Source: Alitta virens (Eukaryota; Annelida; Polychaeta; Phyllodocida; Nereididae). Taken from it: a stretch of 64,000 bases of DNA. The notes under the pieces are model-generated. The model had not been told where the DNA came from, searched no databases, and saw only the letters and a list, made by a program, of their open reading frames with translations. Both the position numbers and the translations under genes were made by a program. Numbering within the stretch: position 1 is the stretch's first letter; every line of letters begins with the position of its first letter. Positions 49,987 to 61,300 of this stretch are shown piece by piece. The DNA lies in contig OW028585.1 of assembly GCA_932294295.1 (NCBI GenBank), positions 26,846,177-26,910,176 of the forward strand. The letters run 5' to 3'.

Positions 49987-52732
49987 AGCTGGCTATTAAA
50001 AATAAAGGATTTTGAAAGAACAAGCAAAGGATTTAAACGGAGTTGCAAATTAATGACAATGAATAAATATCACAGCCAAAAATTGATTTAACAGATCACT
50101 ATTGATATATTTTTTAGGCCAGTCTTTAAGTTAGAAGTGAAAAATAAATAAAGTTTGCTAAATTAAATTTACGAAACATGCCAACACACCTGATCAAGTA
50201 TGAGCCTTTCTCATTCCTCACCTCTCCAGTGAGTTGAAATTACCCGCAGCAGTGCTGTTCAAGCTCTATGAACGAGGTTAAGCGGAGTAAACAATTTCAC
50301 AAGGGTTTGAATCCACAACATCACATAATTTTGCCTTTAGCAAATGGACAGCTTGACCATTAGACCACATTCTTAGAACACAGCATAACCCTGTTCTAAA
50401 CTTCTGACTCAAACTGCAGCAGAACTACTTTATTGAAGTATAATATTAATCTTACTAACCTTTAATCACAGTCTATGCATGATATTATCAGAAAAATCAC
50501 AGCAATGTTGTCACAGGTTGCTTAGCTACCACAACACCACCTGGTGGAAATCAGCTATTAAAAGAAATCACTATTTTCATTGCATTTATCACTGTAGTCT
50601 ATTGTCATGTCATTATTAAACTTAATAATCAATGGTTATAATTATGGAATTGTATATATGATTATACATAAAACCTAAATATGCTCTAGGCATAAAATAA
50701 TAGTAGGAGGTCTTTGATGGCATGAAATATTTGTAAAGATGCAAACCCTTCAATTATCTACCAGAGGCAGATGTAATGATGAGATAAAGCTTCAAAGTGT
50801 AACACATTTAACCCATCAGCAAAAATTGTCATCTATATATATGTATTAGTCAACGTTTAATAGTCTTTAATTCAGTGGGACATAAGTCTTTCCTCTCCTC
50901 TTATTAGTATGTCATAACTAACTGATTCCATAAATATAATTTTCTCAGTCAAATATACATTAAAATGCACTTAAAATACTGCTGGTACAGGATGCACTTT
51001 GCTTCAGCCAATCGGGAGTCAAGGACGGGAATTCTTTCAGCCAATTGAATAGCAGTAGTCTTCCGTAGCCACCTGGTGGAAAAACAGAGAACCTTCCATG
51101 AAAATCCACTATTTAATACTTGTCCCAGCACAGACATTGGCTGCAGGGTACAGCATCACTGGCAGTTCCAGGGGGGGGGGGGGGGGCCCGTACCAGCCTT
51201 AATTTCTATAATGGCGCACTACAAAGTGACTCAGATACACCTCATCCGCCAGTGCTAAGCATCATGTTGCCAACATCAGTCAGGGTCGAATGGATTATTC
51301 AAAACAAACATCCGTATGATTATTGGTAATTTTCAATATATATTTCAATATAAATACAGGACTATATATCATTTATATAAAAACTAACATATATTTTCTA
51401 CAGATAAGTACACGCTCTTGTATATATATGTTTTCATACTATCAAGCAGAACATAAAACAAAATGAACATAACTTTCTTATAAATCAATGTAACGTTTCT
51501 GGCTGGGTATTAACCACCTTGGAAACTTAATTAAGTCAAGCAAGTCTGTGTTTTATTTTAACATTCCAGAGATAGTTGGTGCACCACCTTAAATTTATTT
51601 TCCGAGGTGCTCAAAATCTAAGATGCTCGCTATGTTATTCATTCAGAAAGAATAAAGTGTTTATTTACAATCTCTGGCATACAATGTATCTATAGTAATC
51701 CTTACACAATAAAACATCAATAAAAATATAACTTCTGTCATATAAAAATATATCTTTTACATACATAAAGTTTCCTGTACAGCAGAAGTCACCATCTACA
51801 TTCCTCTTACTCAGATGGTGAGGTGATCGACATTATATGAAAACATGTGTTAAAAATGTACTCTTCAGCAGTGTTTACAGGGATTGAAATAAGTCGAGAA
51901 AAATCGTTTAGGCTATGTGGAGGTTACCATAAATCTTTCAAACGGATGGACTGCCTTAACAACAAATTATTTGGTCACAACACTTGTGGTTAGGGGCGGT
52001 GACCACATCAATATTTATGGTAACCGGTAGACCCATAAGCAGCAGCATTTAGCAGCAAAAGTTAGTGATATTTTGTTCATTTAGTCCACTTCTGGTTCAG
52101 AAGCAGCATAATTTGAAAAAAACCAGCACTAGTCATGAAATTACGACTTGGTGAAGTTAGCAGCAACATTTTGGCAGAGTCAGTCAGAATTTGAAATTCA
52201 ACTGGCTTACAGGTCTAGTAACGGGAAAGCGGGTTACCATTGTTGAACCTTATTTCGATCCCTGTATTTAGATCTAACATCTGCATAGAGCTTAGTAGCG
52301 GACATCGAATGCTGCCGACTCCATCAATTTATGTCCACAACGCTTTGTTTGTACTAATCACCACGATTATGTCAGTGAATTATACACTGTTCCACGCAAA
52401 TTGTGATCAGAAACATGTACATTGTACATCTACATATAGGGACTGATGGTTCGGTCTACATTGTACCCAAACATGCTGCAGACCTACAAACACCTGTAGT
52501 TCATCACTTAAATCACTATTGATGGGTATTACAAATACAAACATGTGAGCTTTTGTTGTGAGCTAGACCAGCTCATCTAAGATTTGTATCTTCGGCTTTG
52601 ATTATAACTCACGACCTGAAATGTTGATCAATTAAAGCGAACATTGTCATAGGTATTAGTCAGCATTTTGTGACACAAGTAATGGAACATCAAGCATTTT
52701 GAAATCAGATAATATTTATGACAGTAATGATA
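49987..52732. other. Spacer between BTB-BACK copy D and the unit 3 PP2D1-like gene
   Basis: Same content and length as the unit 1 spacer, including the segment lost in unit 2. No coding exon recognised. Confidence 0.6.
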
Positions 52733-54931
52733 TTAGTAAGACCATTTGCAAACCTTGTTTAACTGAGTTCTCATCTGTAAGAATTCTGTCATTATCTTGC
52801 TTACATTTTTAGTTTTTGCAGTTTTTTGCCAAGCATGAAATTCATCATGGAGCTTGTGGCGAATGTCTTTATTCCCATCATTTGCTGGAGTTAGTATAGT
52901 ACTACTGTTTGCCAAATCAGCATAGCACTGCAAAACAATTCGGTAGGAAAGCAAAGCAGATCCAGTTTCAGCTTCGTCTGAACAGTCTTTCATGTGGTTC
53001 ATCAATGAATTGAAGTCACAGTGTTGTTTGTCTTTCAGGTTATAAAGCACCTTCTGATTGCACAATTGCTCCATGTCAGCAACTGGAGTTCTGTAAAAGC
53101 TCTCTTCACAACGGAATTTGTTAGAGAAAGGACATTCAATGCCTTCATCGTCAAAAACTGTAATCTTCTGAAAAACTTGTTTTATTTCCCTGTCAGTCAA
53201 AAACCCATCAATTGTTGAGACTGCATTTGCAAAATCTTGTGTGGTCATGGTTGGGAATCGTATTTTGTACAAGGCATCTCCTATAATGTGTCTCATGTTG
53301 GCACCATTTCTGGAAATTTTGGCATCATTGCATTTCCCATTCAGCCATAGTTGTATATTTCGGAAAATGTTAATTTCTAATACATTGGTAGAACCAACAT
53401 CAAGGAAAGTAGAAAGAGCAGGCTGAGTCAACTTCTTGAATGAACCAGTTTTCAATACCTCTTGAGTTTGCTTTGAAAATATATCCAGACACTTTTCTTT
53501 AATTGCCTCAGAGTTGAAGTTAATGGCTTCTTCCATAAAGGCACAGACATTCTCTATTCCAATAGATTTAACGACGTGCTCCTCGCAAAGTTCAACCAAG
53601 TATTTCATCTCAAATTTTGTTGCAGAGAACAGGAGAATGATGACATTTTCATCTGATACAGGTACACCACTGTACATATACCTGTCAAAACAGAAACATT
53701 GATTTATAATTATAAATAATAGGTTGTAGAGACTCTGATCCCCTAATCGTTCCCCCTTCACCTACATCGATCCTTGGCCCTCGTGCAGTAGCACGTCACG
53801 ATAACAAAATTTCATGTCCTCAAATTTCCCCATGTTTCTATGTCTCAATACTACAATGTACTGGCTCTGAAGCTTAGTCAGCTTATGTGGCCAGCTGTCA
53901 GAGGCAGACGTAATGATGAGATGATGAGGTTGGATCCACACCATGGATGTTAAAAATTTACCCCATTGCTGGGGTCTTACTTGCCTTAGCAAAGCCATTG
54001 CGTAAAACACTATGCTAATTTACCCTCTTGTGTGACTGACATTCAGCTGAGATATAGCTCATGAAGAGTGCCCGGGCCAGCAATAAAACCCTTCAATCTC
54101 TTGGAGAGCTAGACCCCCACCCCCATGGAAGTTTAAATGTGTGTCTGATTACCAAATATATTTCCTTCAGTTTCACAATAAATTCTCCCAAGTTTTTCCT
54201 AAATTTATGTCCTGATTTACCGCCATTTTCTGAGTTTCCCTGTCAGGAAAAAACTGAGACTTTTCCAGGATTTCCCGATTTAAAAACACAGGGAATCCTG
54301 CAGTTGTCACAAATATAGGCAAGTAAATAGTATTACAGTAAAAAATAAACTGTGTATTAATTTACATATATATATATATGCTTTTATTGACACAGTAATA
54401 TCATATATGATACATTTCTCAAAAATAACTGATAAAAACATGTACTAAGGCTACTTCTACTCACTATTTCTATTTGCAATATATATATACATGGTATAAA
54501 AGTTAAAGGTATACATTATCAATAGATTAACAGCAATTTCATTAACACCAACATTATATATGAATTGGCTAGGTTGGCTCAACAGTCACTTCATTAATAA
54601 ATACAACCACGACAATCCAGAGACATCAACAGGTCTGCTGAGCACATTTTTACTACTTTGTATTGCCTATTTCAATTAGCCAAATGCACACGTACCTCAG
54701 AAGTGCCTGGAATGAATCATAGCTCATGTCTTCGACGCAAATGGGCTCTTTTTCAGGAGACCAATCAGCCGATAAATCATACAGAGCTTGGCATTGCGTT
54801 TTCAGGACAACTCTGTGAGTTCCAATTACTTTTCCTTCGACGTTGAACTTGACATCGCAATCCTCTTGCATTTCAAAAGCTTGCGTCAAACCTTCAACTA
54901 GCATTTTCAAAACTGGGTCCTGTGCTGCCAT
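52733..54931 (-). CDS. BTB-BACK domain protein, copy D (most diverged copy)
   Basis: Coding exons 54931-54696 and 53681-52733 give 394 residues. I chose the ATG at 54931 because an in-frame stop lies just upstream (54964-54962) and no other ATG precedes it in frame. A strong splice acceptor (pyrimidine run ending TTTTCAG, just above 54970) suggests a noncoding 5' exon further upstream. BTB/POZ spans ~20-125 and a BACK-like region ~130-225. Against copy C it carries about twenty amino-acid changes, dense between residues ~230 and 330, with few silent changes, while flanking noncoding DNA is almost unchanged. The coding intron keeps 174 bp that the other copies lack. A retrotransposon lies about 1 kb upstream of its coding start. 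Confidence 0.9.
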
Positions 54932-55965
54932 GTGGAATCTTAAATGACTTGCAACAATCAATTAAGTTACCTGAAAAGCAAGCAGAAACACAAGAATTAC
55001 TCGAGTGACACGCTAGAGAGCCATCACATTCAAATCACCAACAACATTACAATCATCAAGTGGTGAAATGGGGGACTCTTAATTGGGTCCACAGAGCATA
55101 TGCTGTTCCTCGACACATTTGTGATGTCACCAATGCACTCAATGACCTGATTGTATGATCATGTCATCAAAAAAGGTTTTAAGGACCGGCTTTGAGCTCC
55201 TCCTGTTGGGGGATTACAGTAGTTTTCACCGAAGCTTTAATTAAATTGGAGACAGACCATACAAAGCACAGCAGGGCTCAACACTGATATGAGCTTTGTG
55301 AAGTGCCTGTCCCGACAGTGCCAATAGTCTTTTTCTATCGCCACTGCATACAGATATGCAGTAATATATACTGTGCATGCCATGGGTCCACTGGGGGTCA
55401 GTTTAAGGGCTTGTGGACCTTGAGGTTGTGGTGTTGGTATCTGGGATGTGAAACTTGTCAGCGTTAATAAACATTCTAAATGACCAGAATGATCGATACA
55501 ATCTAAAGGATTTGGATCCGCCCCTGGTTGTTTTTATTAGCAAGTCTACTGTATATATATCTATGAGCTAAGTGGCTGCTCCGACGGCTTTGATATGTCA
55601 CAGCCACGGTTCTGGCCTATCCGGAATAATTCAACCTGCCTCGCCGATTCTACACCTTAAAATGAATCTTTTGACACTATTATTATGAGTTATCATTACA
55701 TTCAGTCATTAAAATCTTTGCTGTAAGATCTGAAGCAAACAAGTCGATCGTTGCCGCCATTTCCATCACGTGATGTAAACAAACAAGCAGTAAATGCGGC
55801 AATTTAAAAAAATTAATTGCCTAACGAACTAGCAGTTTTAGCAAGAAAAGGTTTATTCTTCATACTAAACAAACATTAATTATTTAGTTTAGACTATTTA
55901 ATAATTGAAATTCATGATTTTGGAAGAGAAAAGTCGAAGCAAGAGGTTTACTTTTTTGTTTCTAC
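54561..55965. repeat. Start of tandem unit 4, interrupted by a retrotransposon
   Basis: The first 1,405 bp of a fourth copy matches 1-1405 with more scattered substitutions than the other units show among themselves. Homology stops abruptly after 55965, where the 5' LTR of a retrotransposon begins. In units 1-3 the same flank continues uninterrupted (for example after 1405). The rest of unit 4, if present, lies beyond the window. Confidence 0.9.
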
Positions 55966-56527
55966 TGTCATGTTAAAATATTAACTTAATATAAATATAG
56001 GTTCACAATGTTTTATAATTTCTATCATAAAATCATAAATATTAATTATGTACATAGAAATGAAAGTCAAGCTTAATCTAAACAGTATAGTTACATTACT
56101 ATAAGAATATTACAAGGACTCAGTGAACTTAATAGTGAGGTACATTTTTAGTACACAATATTAAGTTGCACCTTTGTTATATAAATGTTAAGGTAGTCCT
56201 TTGTATACTACCAAGCAATGGTAGACCTTAATTAAAGGTTAAAGGCTCTAGGCCTGCAGATACTGCCTTCAACACACATGAGTGACCTTGGAGGCACCTA
56301 TAGTAAAAGGTTTTGGTACAAGCCCTTGAGGGCAGCCAATAGTAAATAAGCTTGTATATGTACATTTGTGAATGGTCAGACATGCTGACAAAACCCTAGT
56401 GCATCCTGTGTTCTAAGGAGTTTGGTTCCTGTGATGAACAGGCAACAATAAACAGAGGCCACCCTCTCTCTAGCAAAGCTCCAGACTTTGTCTTACATCC
56501 AAACTACATCCAAATTATAATACTACA
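55966..56527 (+). repeat. 5' LTR (562 bp)
   Basis: Starts TGTCATG directly at the break in unit 4 homology and ends ACTACA, the usual TG...CA form. An AATAAA at 56447-56452 fits the poly(A) signal of an LTR, and AT-rich TATA-like stretches lie near the start. The right border rests on the CA end followed by a TGG primer-site start and cannot be confirmed without the 3' LTR. Confidence 0.75.
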
Positions 56528-56545
56528 TGGTGGAAAGTGGCTACA
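56528..56545 (+). promoter_or_regulatory. Candidate tRNA primer-binding site
   Basis: TGGTGGAAAGTGG follows the LTR end immediately. It begins with TGG, the complement of the CCA tail of tRNAs. I could not assign the priming tRNA. Confidence 0.5.
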
Positions 56546-56966
56546 ACCTGCTAACAACCTAGCAGTCTACAATTTCTACACAGCACAGTCTGCCAATCTA
56601 CACAACCAGCTGTCCTGATGCTTGAACTGCCAACTCGGATTCCGGACTGTCTTCACTCCAGTTCCTGACCCAGGACCATCAATGTGTGGTGATACACTAG
56701 CATCCTACAGATCAACAATATCTCCAGTCAACACAACACAACCATCAGAAACGCGGTAAAGTGGTCGTTTTATGTCCTCTGATAGGCTGGTTTACAATAT
56801 TGTTTTCAGTTAGGCACACCATGCATTACATGTAAAAGGTTCCATTGTCTAGACAGTTTCCAAATTAGCCCAATAGTTTACTAAGCAGTTTTTTTACCAA
56901 CTAGCAATTAATTTTCGCTCTCCGGTTTTTTTTGTTTCTACTAGAATATTTGTGCAAGTAGCAACA

Positions 56967-58007
56967 ATGGCGGTAGCACCTATAAAGTTAAATGATTACA
57001 TAGATGAAAAGTTCACTAACGAAGCATCTCAGCATTCCTATGCACATTGGTTAGCGTACAAAGATTATTTAGAAGATGCGCAATTGCAAGACGCTGAAAA
57101 AGTCAATAAATTTAAACTTACATTAGGAGGTGAACCCAGAGTGTGGTTTAAAAACAATTTTCCTTCTTTTACATCACTTGACATACTAGACCAGCATTTT
57201 AAAAGCACCTATGGCAAAGCGGTCACTCGCTCAGAGTATCTAAAACGCTTTAGATCTGCGTCTTTGAAAACAGGTGAAGACCTGTCGCAATACAGGAACA
57301 GAGTTAAGACATTGGCAGCCAAAGCATCCCTTAATGACCCAGAATTAGTTATGTTACAATTCATAGATGGTTTACCAGCACATATTCGGCCCGCTCTGCG
57401 TGCTAAGCGTGATACAACGCTACAAGATTGTATGATTACGGCGCAAGCCTACCTATCAGAAGTACCATTGCCCACTGATGCACAATTGTACAGTCATACA
57501 AAATCCATTGATAAAACTGATGAGATTATCAGTAAAATGGATTCTATGATGCTGACGTTCAACAAAGAACAGTCAGACAGATCGTCGCGTCCTTTTGACA
57601 AACGACGTCCAAATGACCGCCGGACCTCACAATCAAGGCCCCCATCGGCTAATAGTTCAAGATCACCGACTTCGGACCGCCAATATAGCAGCCGGTCAGG
57701 TTCAAGATCCGATCGTTCTACATCTCGCGGTAGATATGGAAATCAGTCACACAACAAAGGCCATCGTGACTCATCCAGTGATCGTCCACGCTATTCACAG
57801 CGCGACAGATCCAATGACAGGTACACCCGTCCCAGAAATTCGTCAAGAGATCGAAAAGTGTCATTTGACAGACGTAGGACCGGTTCTCCCATTACATGCA
57901 ATTTCTGTGAAATTCCCGGCCACAAATGGGCAGATTGCTACAAATTGCAAGATGCAATGCGTGATGGTCAACTCACCCTTGCAGCAATTAAAGATAAGTC
58001 TTTTTAA
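56967..58007 (+). CDS. gag: Retrotransposon Gag (346 aa)
   Basis: The first ATG in the frame is at 56967. Residues ~30-180 look like the retrotransposon Gag capsid region, with a conserved tryptophan in the Arg-Val-Trp-Phe stretch and a Gly-Leu-Pro motif. Residues ~200-305 are rich in Ser, Arg and Asp, likely a basic nucleic-acid-binding region. A CCHC zinc knuckle of the form Cys-x2-Cys-x4-His-x4-Cys starts at Cys311. Gag would assemble the cytoplasmic particle and package the element's RNA. It ends in a TAA at 58005-58007, overlapping the start of the open pol frame. Confidence 0.92.
   Translation: MAVAPIKLNDYIDEKFTNEASQHSYAHWLAYKDYLEDAQLQDAEKVNKFKLTLGGEPRVWFKNNFPSFTSLDILDQHFKSTYGKAVTRSEYLKRFRSASLKTGEDLSQYRNRVKTLAAKASLNDPELVMLQFIDGLPAHIRPALRAKRDTTLQDCMITAQAYLSEVPLPTDAQLYSHTKSIDKTDEIISKMDSMMLTFNKEQSDRSSRPFDKRRPNDRRTSQSRPPSANSSRSPTSDRQYSSRSGSRSDRSTSRGRYGNQSHNKGHRDSSSDRPRYSQRDRSNDRYTRPRNSSRDRKVSFDRRRTGSPITCNFCEIPGHKWADCYKLQDAMRDGQLTLAAIKDKSF
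57998..58007 (+). promoter_or_regulatory. Gag-Pol overlap, likely -1 frameshift site
   Basis: The pol frame opens just after a TAA at 57995-57997 and gag stops at 58005-58007, so the frames overlap by only 10 bases, with pol in the -1 frame. Within the overlap is a run of five T (58001-58005). A Phe tRNA on the last gag sense codon could slip back one base and re-pair fully. A strong downstream hairpin was not evident by eye. Confidence 0.65.
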
Positions 58008-58387
58008 ATGGGGCCCAGCTTGCAAGCACCAGACAACTTGGTCTCCCCACCTCTAGAGTAAATGATCCAATTGTAAATAATGTAAAATCTTTCACACCTG
58101 CCCATAAGTATTTAGATGTCAGTAGTAAAGTAGAGGAAAGCACAAATGTAGAACTGTCTAGAAATAAAAATGTATTTGGAGACTTACCGGTTTCCAAACC
58201 ATTACATGTAGCACAGAATGATATTATTGTTGGCGGCGTAGATTCGTCAAGTTTATCGTGTCCTTCTCAATCATCATGCAATCATATCAACCAATCGTTT
58301 CATGCAACGTCTCCCAATCAATCACAAACTCACAATTCATCGGATGCATCACCTTCACAATCAGACATATCTCAACCTGACCTGTCT

Positions 58388-61300
58388 ATGACAGTGGTCA
58401 CAGACCCCAACGAATCCACTCCTGCAATCACATTGAATCGCAACAATATGGTCAGAGCAAGCTTGCCAAGCCGAGAGTCAATCATAGTATTGATGGACTC
58501 TGGCGCATCATCATCTCTGGTGTGTTCAACTACTATAAATTCTTCCAAATTTCTGTCATCTCTGCACAAACGTCAGGTAAAACCCTTAAAATTTCAAGTT
58601 GGGAATGGGGAATATATCTACACCAGTTATGCTATTGAAATCCCATTATACATCGGCTCACACAAGTTTGTGGTAGAAGCACGTGCAGTAGATAATTTAG
58701 GTGGCATAGCACTAGTAATTGGTTCTCAAGCATTAGAAGATATCGATGCCACCCTAGAATTCAAAACACATACCTTAAAATGCAAATCTTCCAGTATATG
58801 TGTTAACACCATGCATGACGTAATATTACAACCAGGGGAAACTAAATGCATCTCAATTACAGGCCGTTTGCCGTACTTTCTTAAAAACAATCATGTGATG
58901 GTAAAGCCAACTAAATTCATAGCACAGTTCACACCTTCAGCAAGTCTTGTCAAGTTCAAATCCAGCATTGCGACCATACTTGTTTCCAATCCTTTTACCA
59001 GACCTGTATCACTTAGCCGCGCAAAGACTTTTGCAATTATCAACTTCAGTGATCTTACAAATTTATATGTTCCGTTTTCCTCAAACAAAGCTTTAGAGGA
59101 AATCCAAACGTCAGATCAGTGTATGCACTTTTCTTCTAAGAAAACAGCAAATGCGGCCACAACTGGTGATACCCCTATCAAGGACCAAAGTAAGCTCACC
59201 AGACAGCAAATGAAACAACAGAAACTCCGTCAATACCCGCATCTGGAGGAGGACGATCCCAGATTGCAATTGTATGACAATGAAATCTTACAAAGAGATA
59301 TAACCTTTGAAGATTGTATCTTAGACCAACCCGGCAGAACACAAGTTCATGAGTTATTATGCAAATACAAGTCTGCGTTTAGTCTACACTCTGAAATTGG
59401 AAACACTGATCTCACTGTTGATTTTTCTTTGTCTGATACATCGCCTTTCTATATCAGGCCATTTACAGTCTCTCCAGCAGAAAAGCCGATAATAGATAAA
59501 GAGCTTCAGAAGCTAGTTAAAATGGGCGTCTTAAAAGAAGGGCCATCACAATACACCAGCCCAGTGATGCTCATTAAGAAAAAAGGCACAGATGCACTTC
59601 GCCTAGTTACGGATTTCAGATTTCTCAATCAGCGTATCATCAAGCGAAACTTACCATTTCCGCTCCTCAGAGATACCATTCAAACAATAGGACATGCTCA
59701 GCCAGCAGTCATATCAGTAATAGACTTGAAAGAAGCGTATCACAGTTTGTCACTGTCAAAGCGCTCATCCGCCTATTGCGGCATCAGTTCGTATTACGGC
59801 GGTTCCGGTTTCCAGTACCGGAAACTCCCGATGGGATTGTCGATCTCGCCATCGTCTTTTCAATCCCACATCAATCAGATTGTCAAAGATGCTGAAGCCA
59901 CCGCATTTTGCGTCGCTATAATGGACGACCTTATAGTATTTTCTCCATCGTCTCAGGTACATTTTGAACATGTAGAAACCATCCTGGATGCAATACAGAA
60001 AAATGGACTGAAAATATCACCATCAAAGGCCAAACTTTTCAGATCAACTGTAACTTACATGGGCCACAAGATTGTAATCCAGAAAGGGAAACCATGTATC
60101 ACGCCACTCCGAGATCGGACCGAAGCCATTAGGAAAATGGCAATCCCAGACACCAAGCGAAAACTAAAAGGTTTCATTGGCAAGGTCTCTTATTTAGCTA
60201 TGTATTTACCGCAACTCCAAATATTGCTTCGGCCACTCCATCAGATTGCCAGTAAGAAAGCAACATTTATATGGGACCAGGTTACGCAACAAGCGTATGA
60301 TGACATCGTTGCATTACTTGTCCAGCCACCTGTGTTGACAATGCCAACCAGAAAAGGTCTTTTTAAACTCTATTGTGACACCAGTAAAATAGGTGTTGGT
60401 GCCAGTCTATGGCAAGTACAGAATGGCCAAGAACGCCTTCTGGGTTACTTTTCAAAAGCTCTGCCACGCGCAGCAGCTAATTACAGCATAACCGAATTAG
60501 AGTTAACTGGTTTATTTATTTCAGTCTCTGCTTTTAAACATCTTTTAAGGTCCACATCATTTGAGGTTTTTACTGACCATTCAGCAATCCCACAAATTAT
60601 GAAAGCAAAAGTAGAGCCACCATCTGAACGCATTAAGCGCTTACTAGAAAAACTCAGCTCCTATGCAATGAAAGTGGGTTTTCGCAAAGGCAACACAATG
60701 GTCATTGCTGATTATCTGTCTCGAAATCCGCAGTTAACAAATGAAGAAAATTGCGAAATAGCGTTTGTGCTCACAAGGTCACAAGCACGCGCGCAATCTC
60801 AACCACCGCAGCCAGCCGCTGCCCAGCAGCAGCCAAGTCCTCAACAGCCAGCAGAACCCCCGCGTACACCAAAGCGCCCACGCATGCCACCAGAAGACAC
60901 AACGCCAGGGCGGACACCGCGGACGAGAGTAGCACCTCAGACACCTGCAATAGAGGACAGAGTCAAACAAACACAAATTCCTAGCAAGAGTACTAATAAT
61001 GTCCCACCATTAGACTCAAGCTGTTTTGCGAAGGAGGCATGCCAGCCGTCGATTGATCCAGGCCCTAAGTCGCTTGTAGATCTCGGCATTCGCAATAGAG
61101 GACGCAAACAAGCAAAAATGCAAAGACAGCAAAATGTCAATACTCCGATGGAGTCTCCGGCACAACCTGTTGAGACCCATACGGCCCCACCGTCCAGTAT
61201 GTTCTCCAAATCAAAGACATTGCAGATAGACACTTCTACAGTTATTTTGAAACATTTGCCCCAACAGAAAATGATTGATACTAAATTACAGAAATTACGC

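Larger units (their letters stand above)
36340..54560. repeat. Tandem unit 3 of the array
   Basis: Third full copy, 18,221 bp. It matches unit 1 in overall layout (no intron duplication, 383-bp spacer segment present) but resembles unit 2 in many PP2D1-like exon differences. It alone keeps a 174-bp stretch (54027-54200) in the BTB-BACK intron that units 1 and 2 lack. Its BTB-BACK second exon is the most diverged of the set. Confidence 0.95.
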
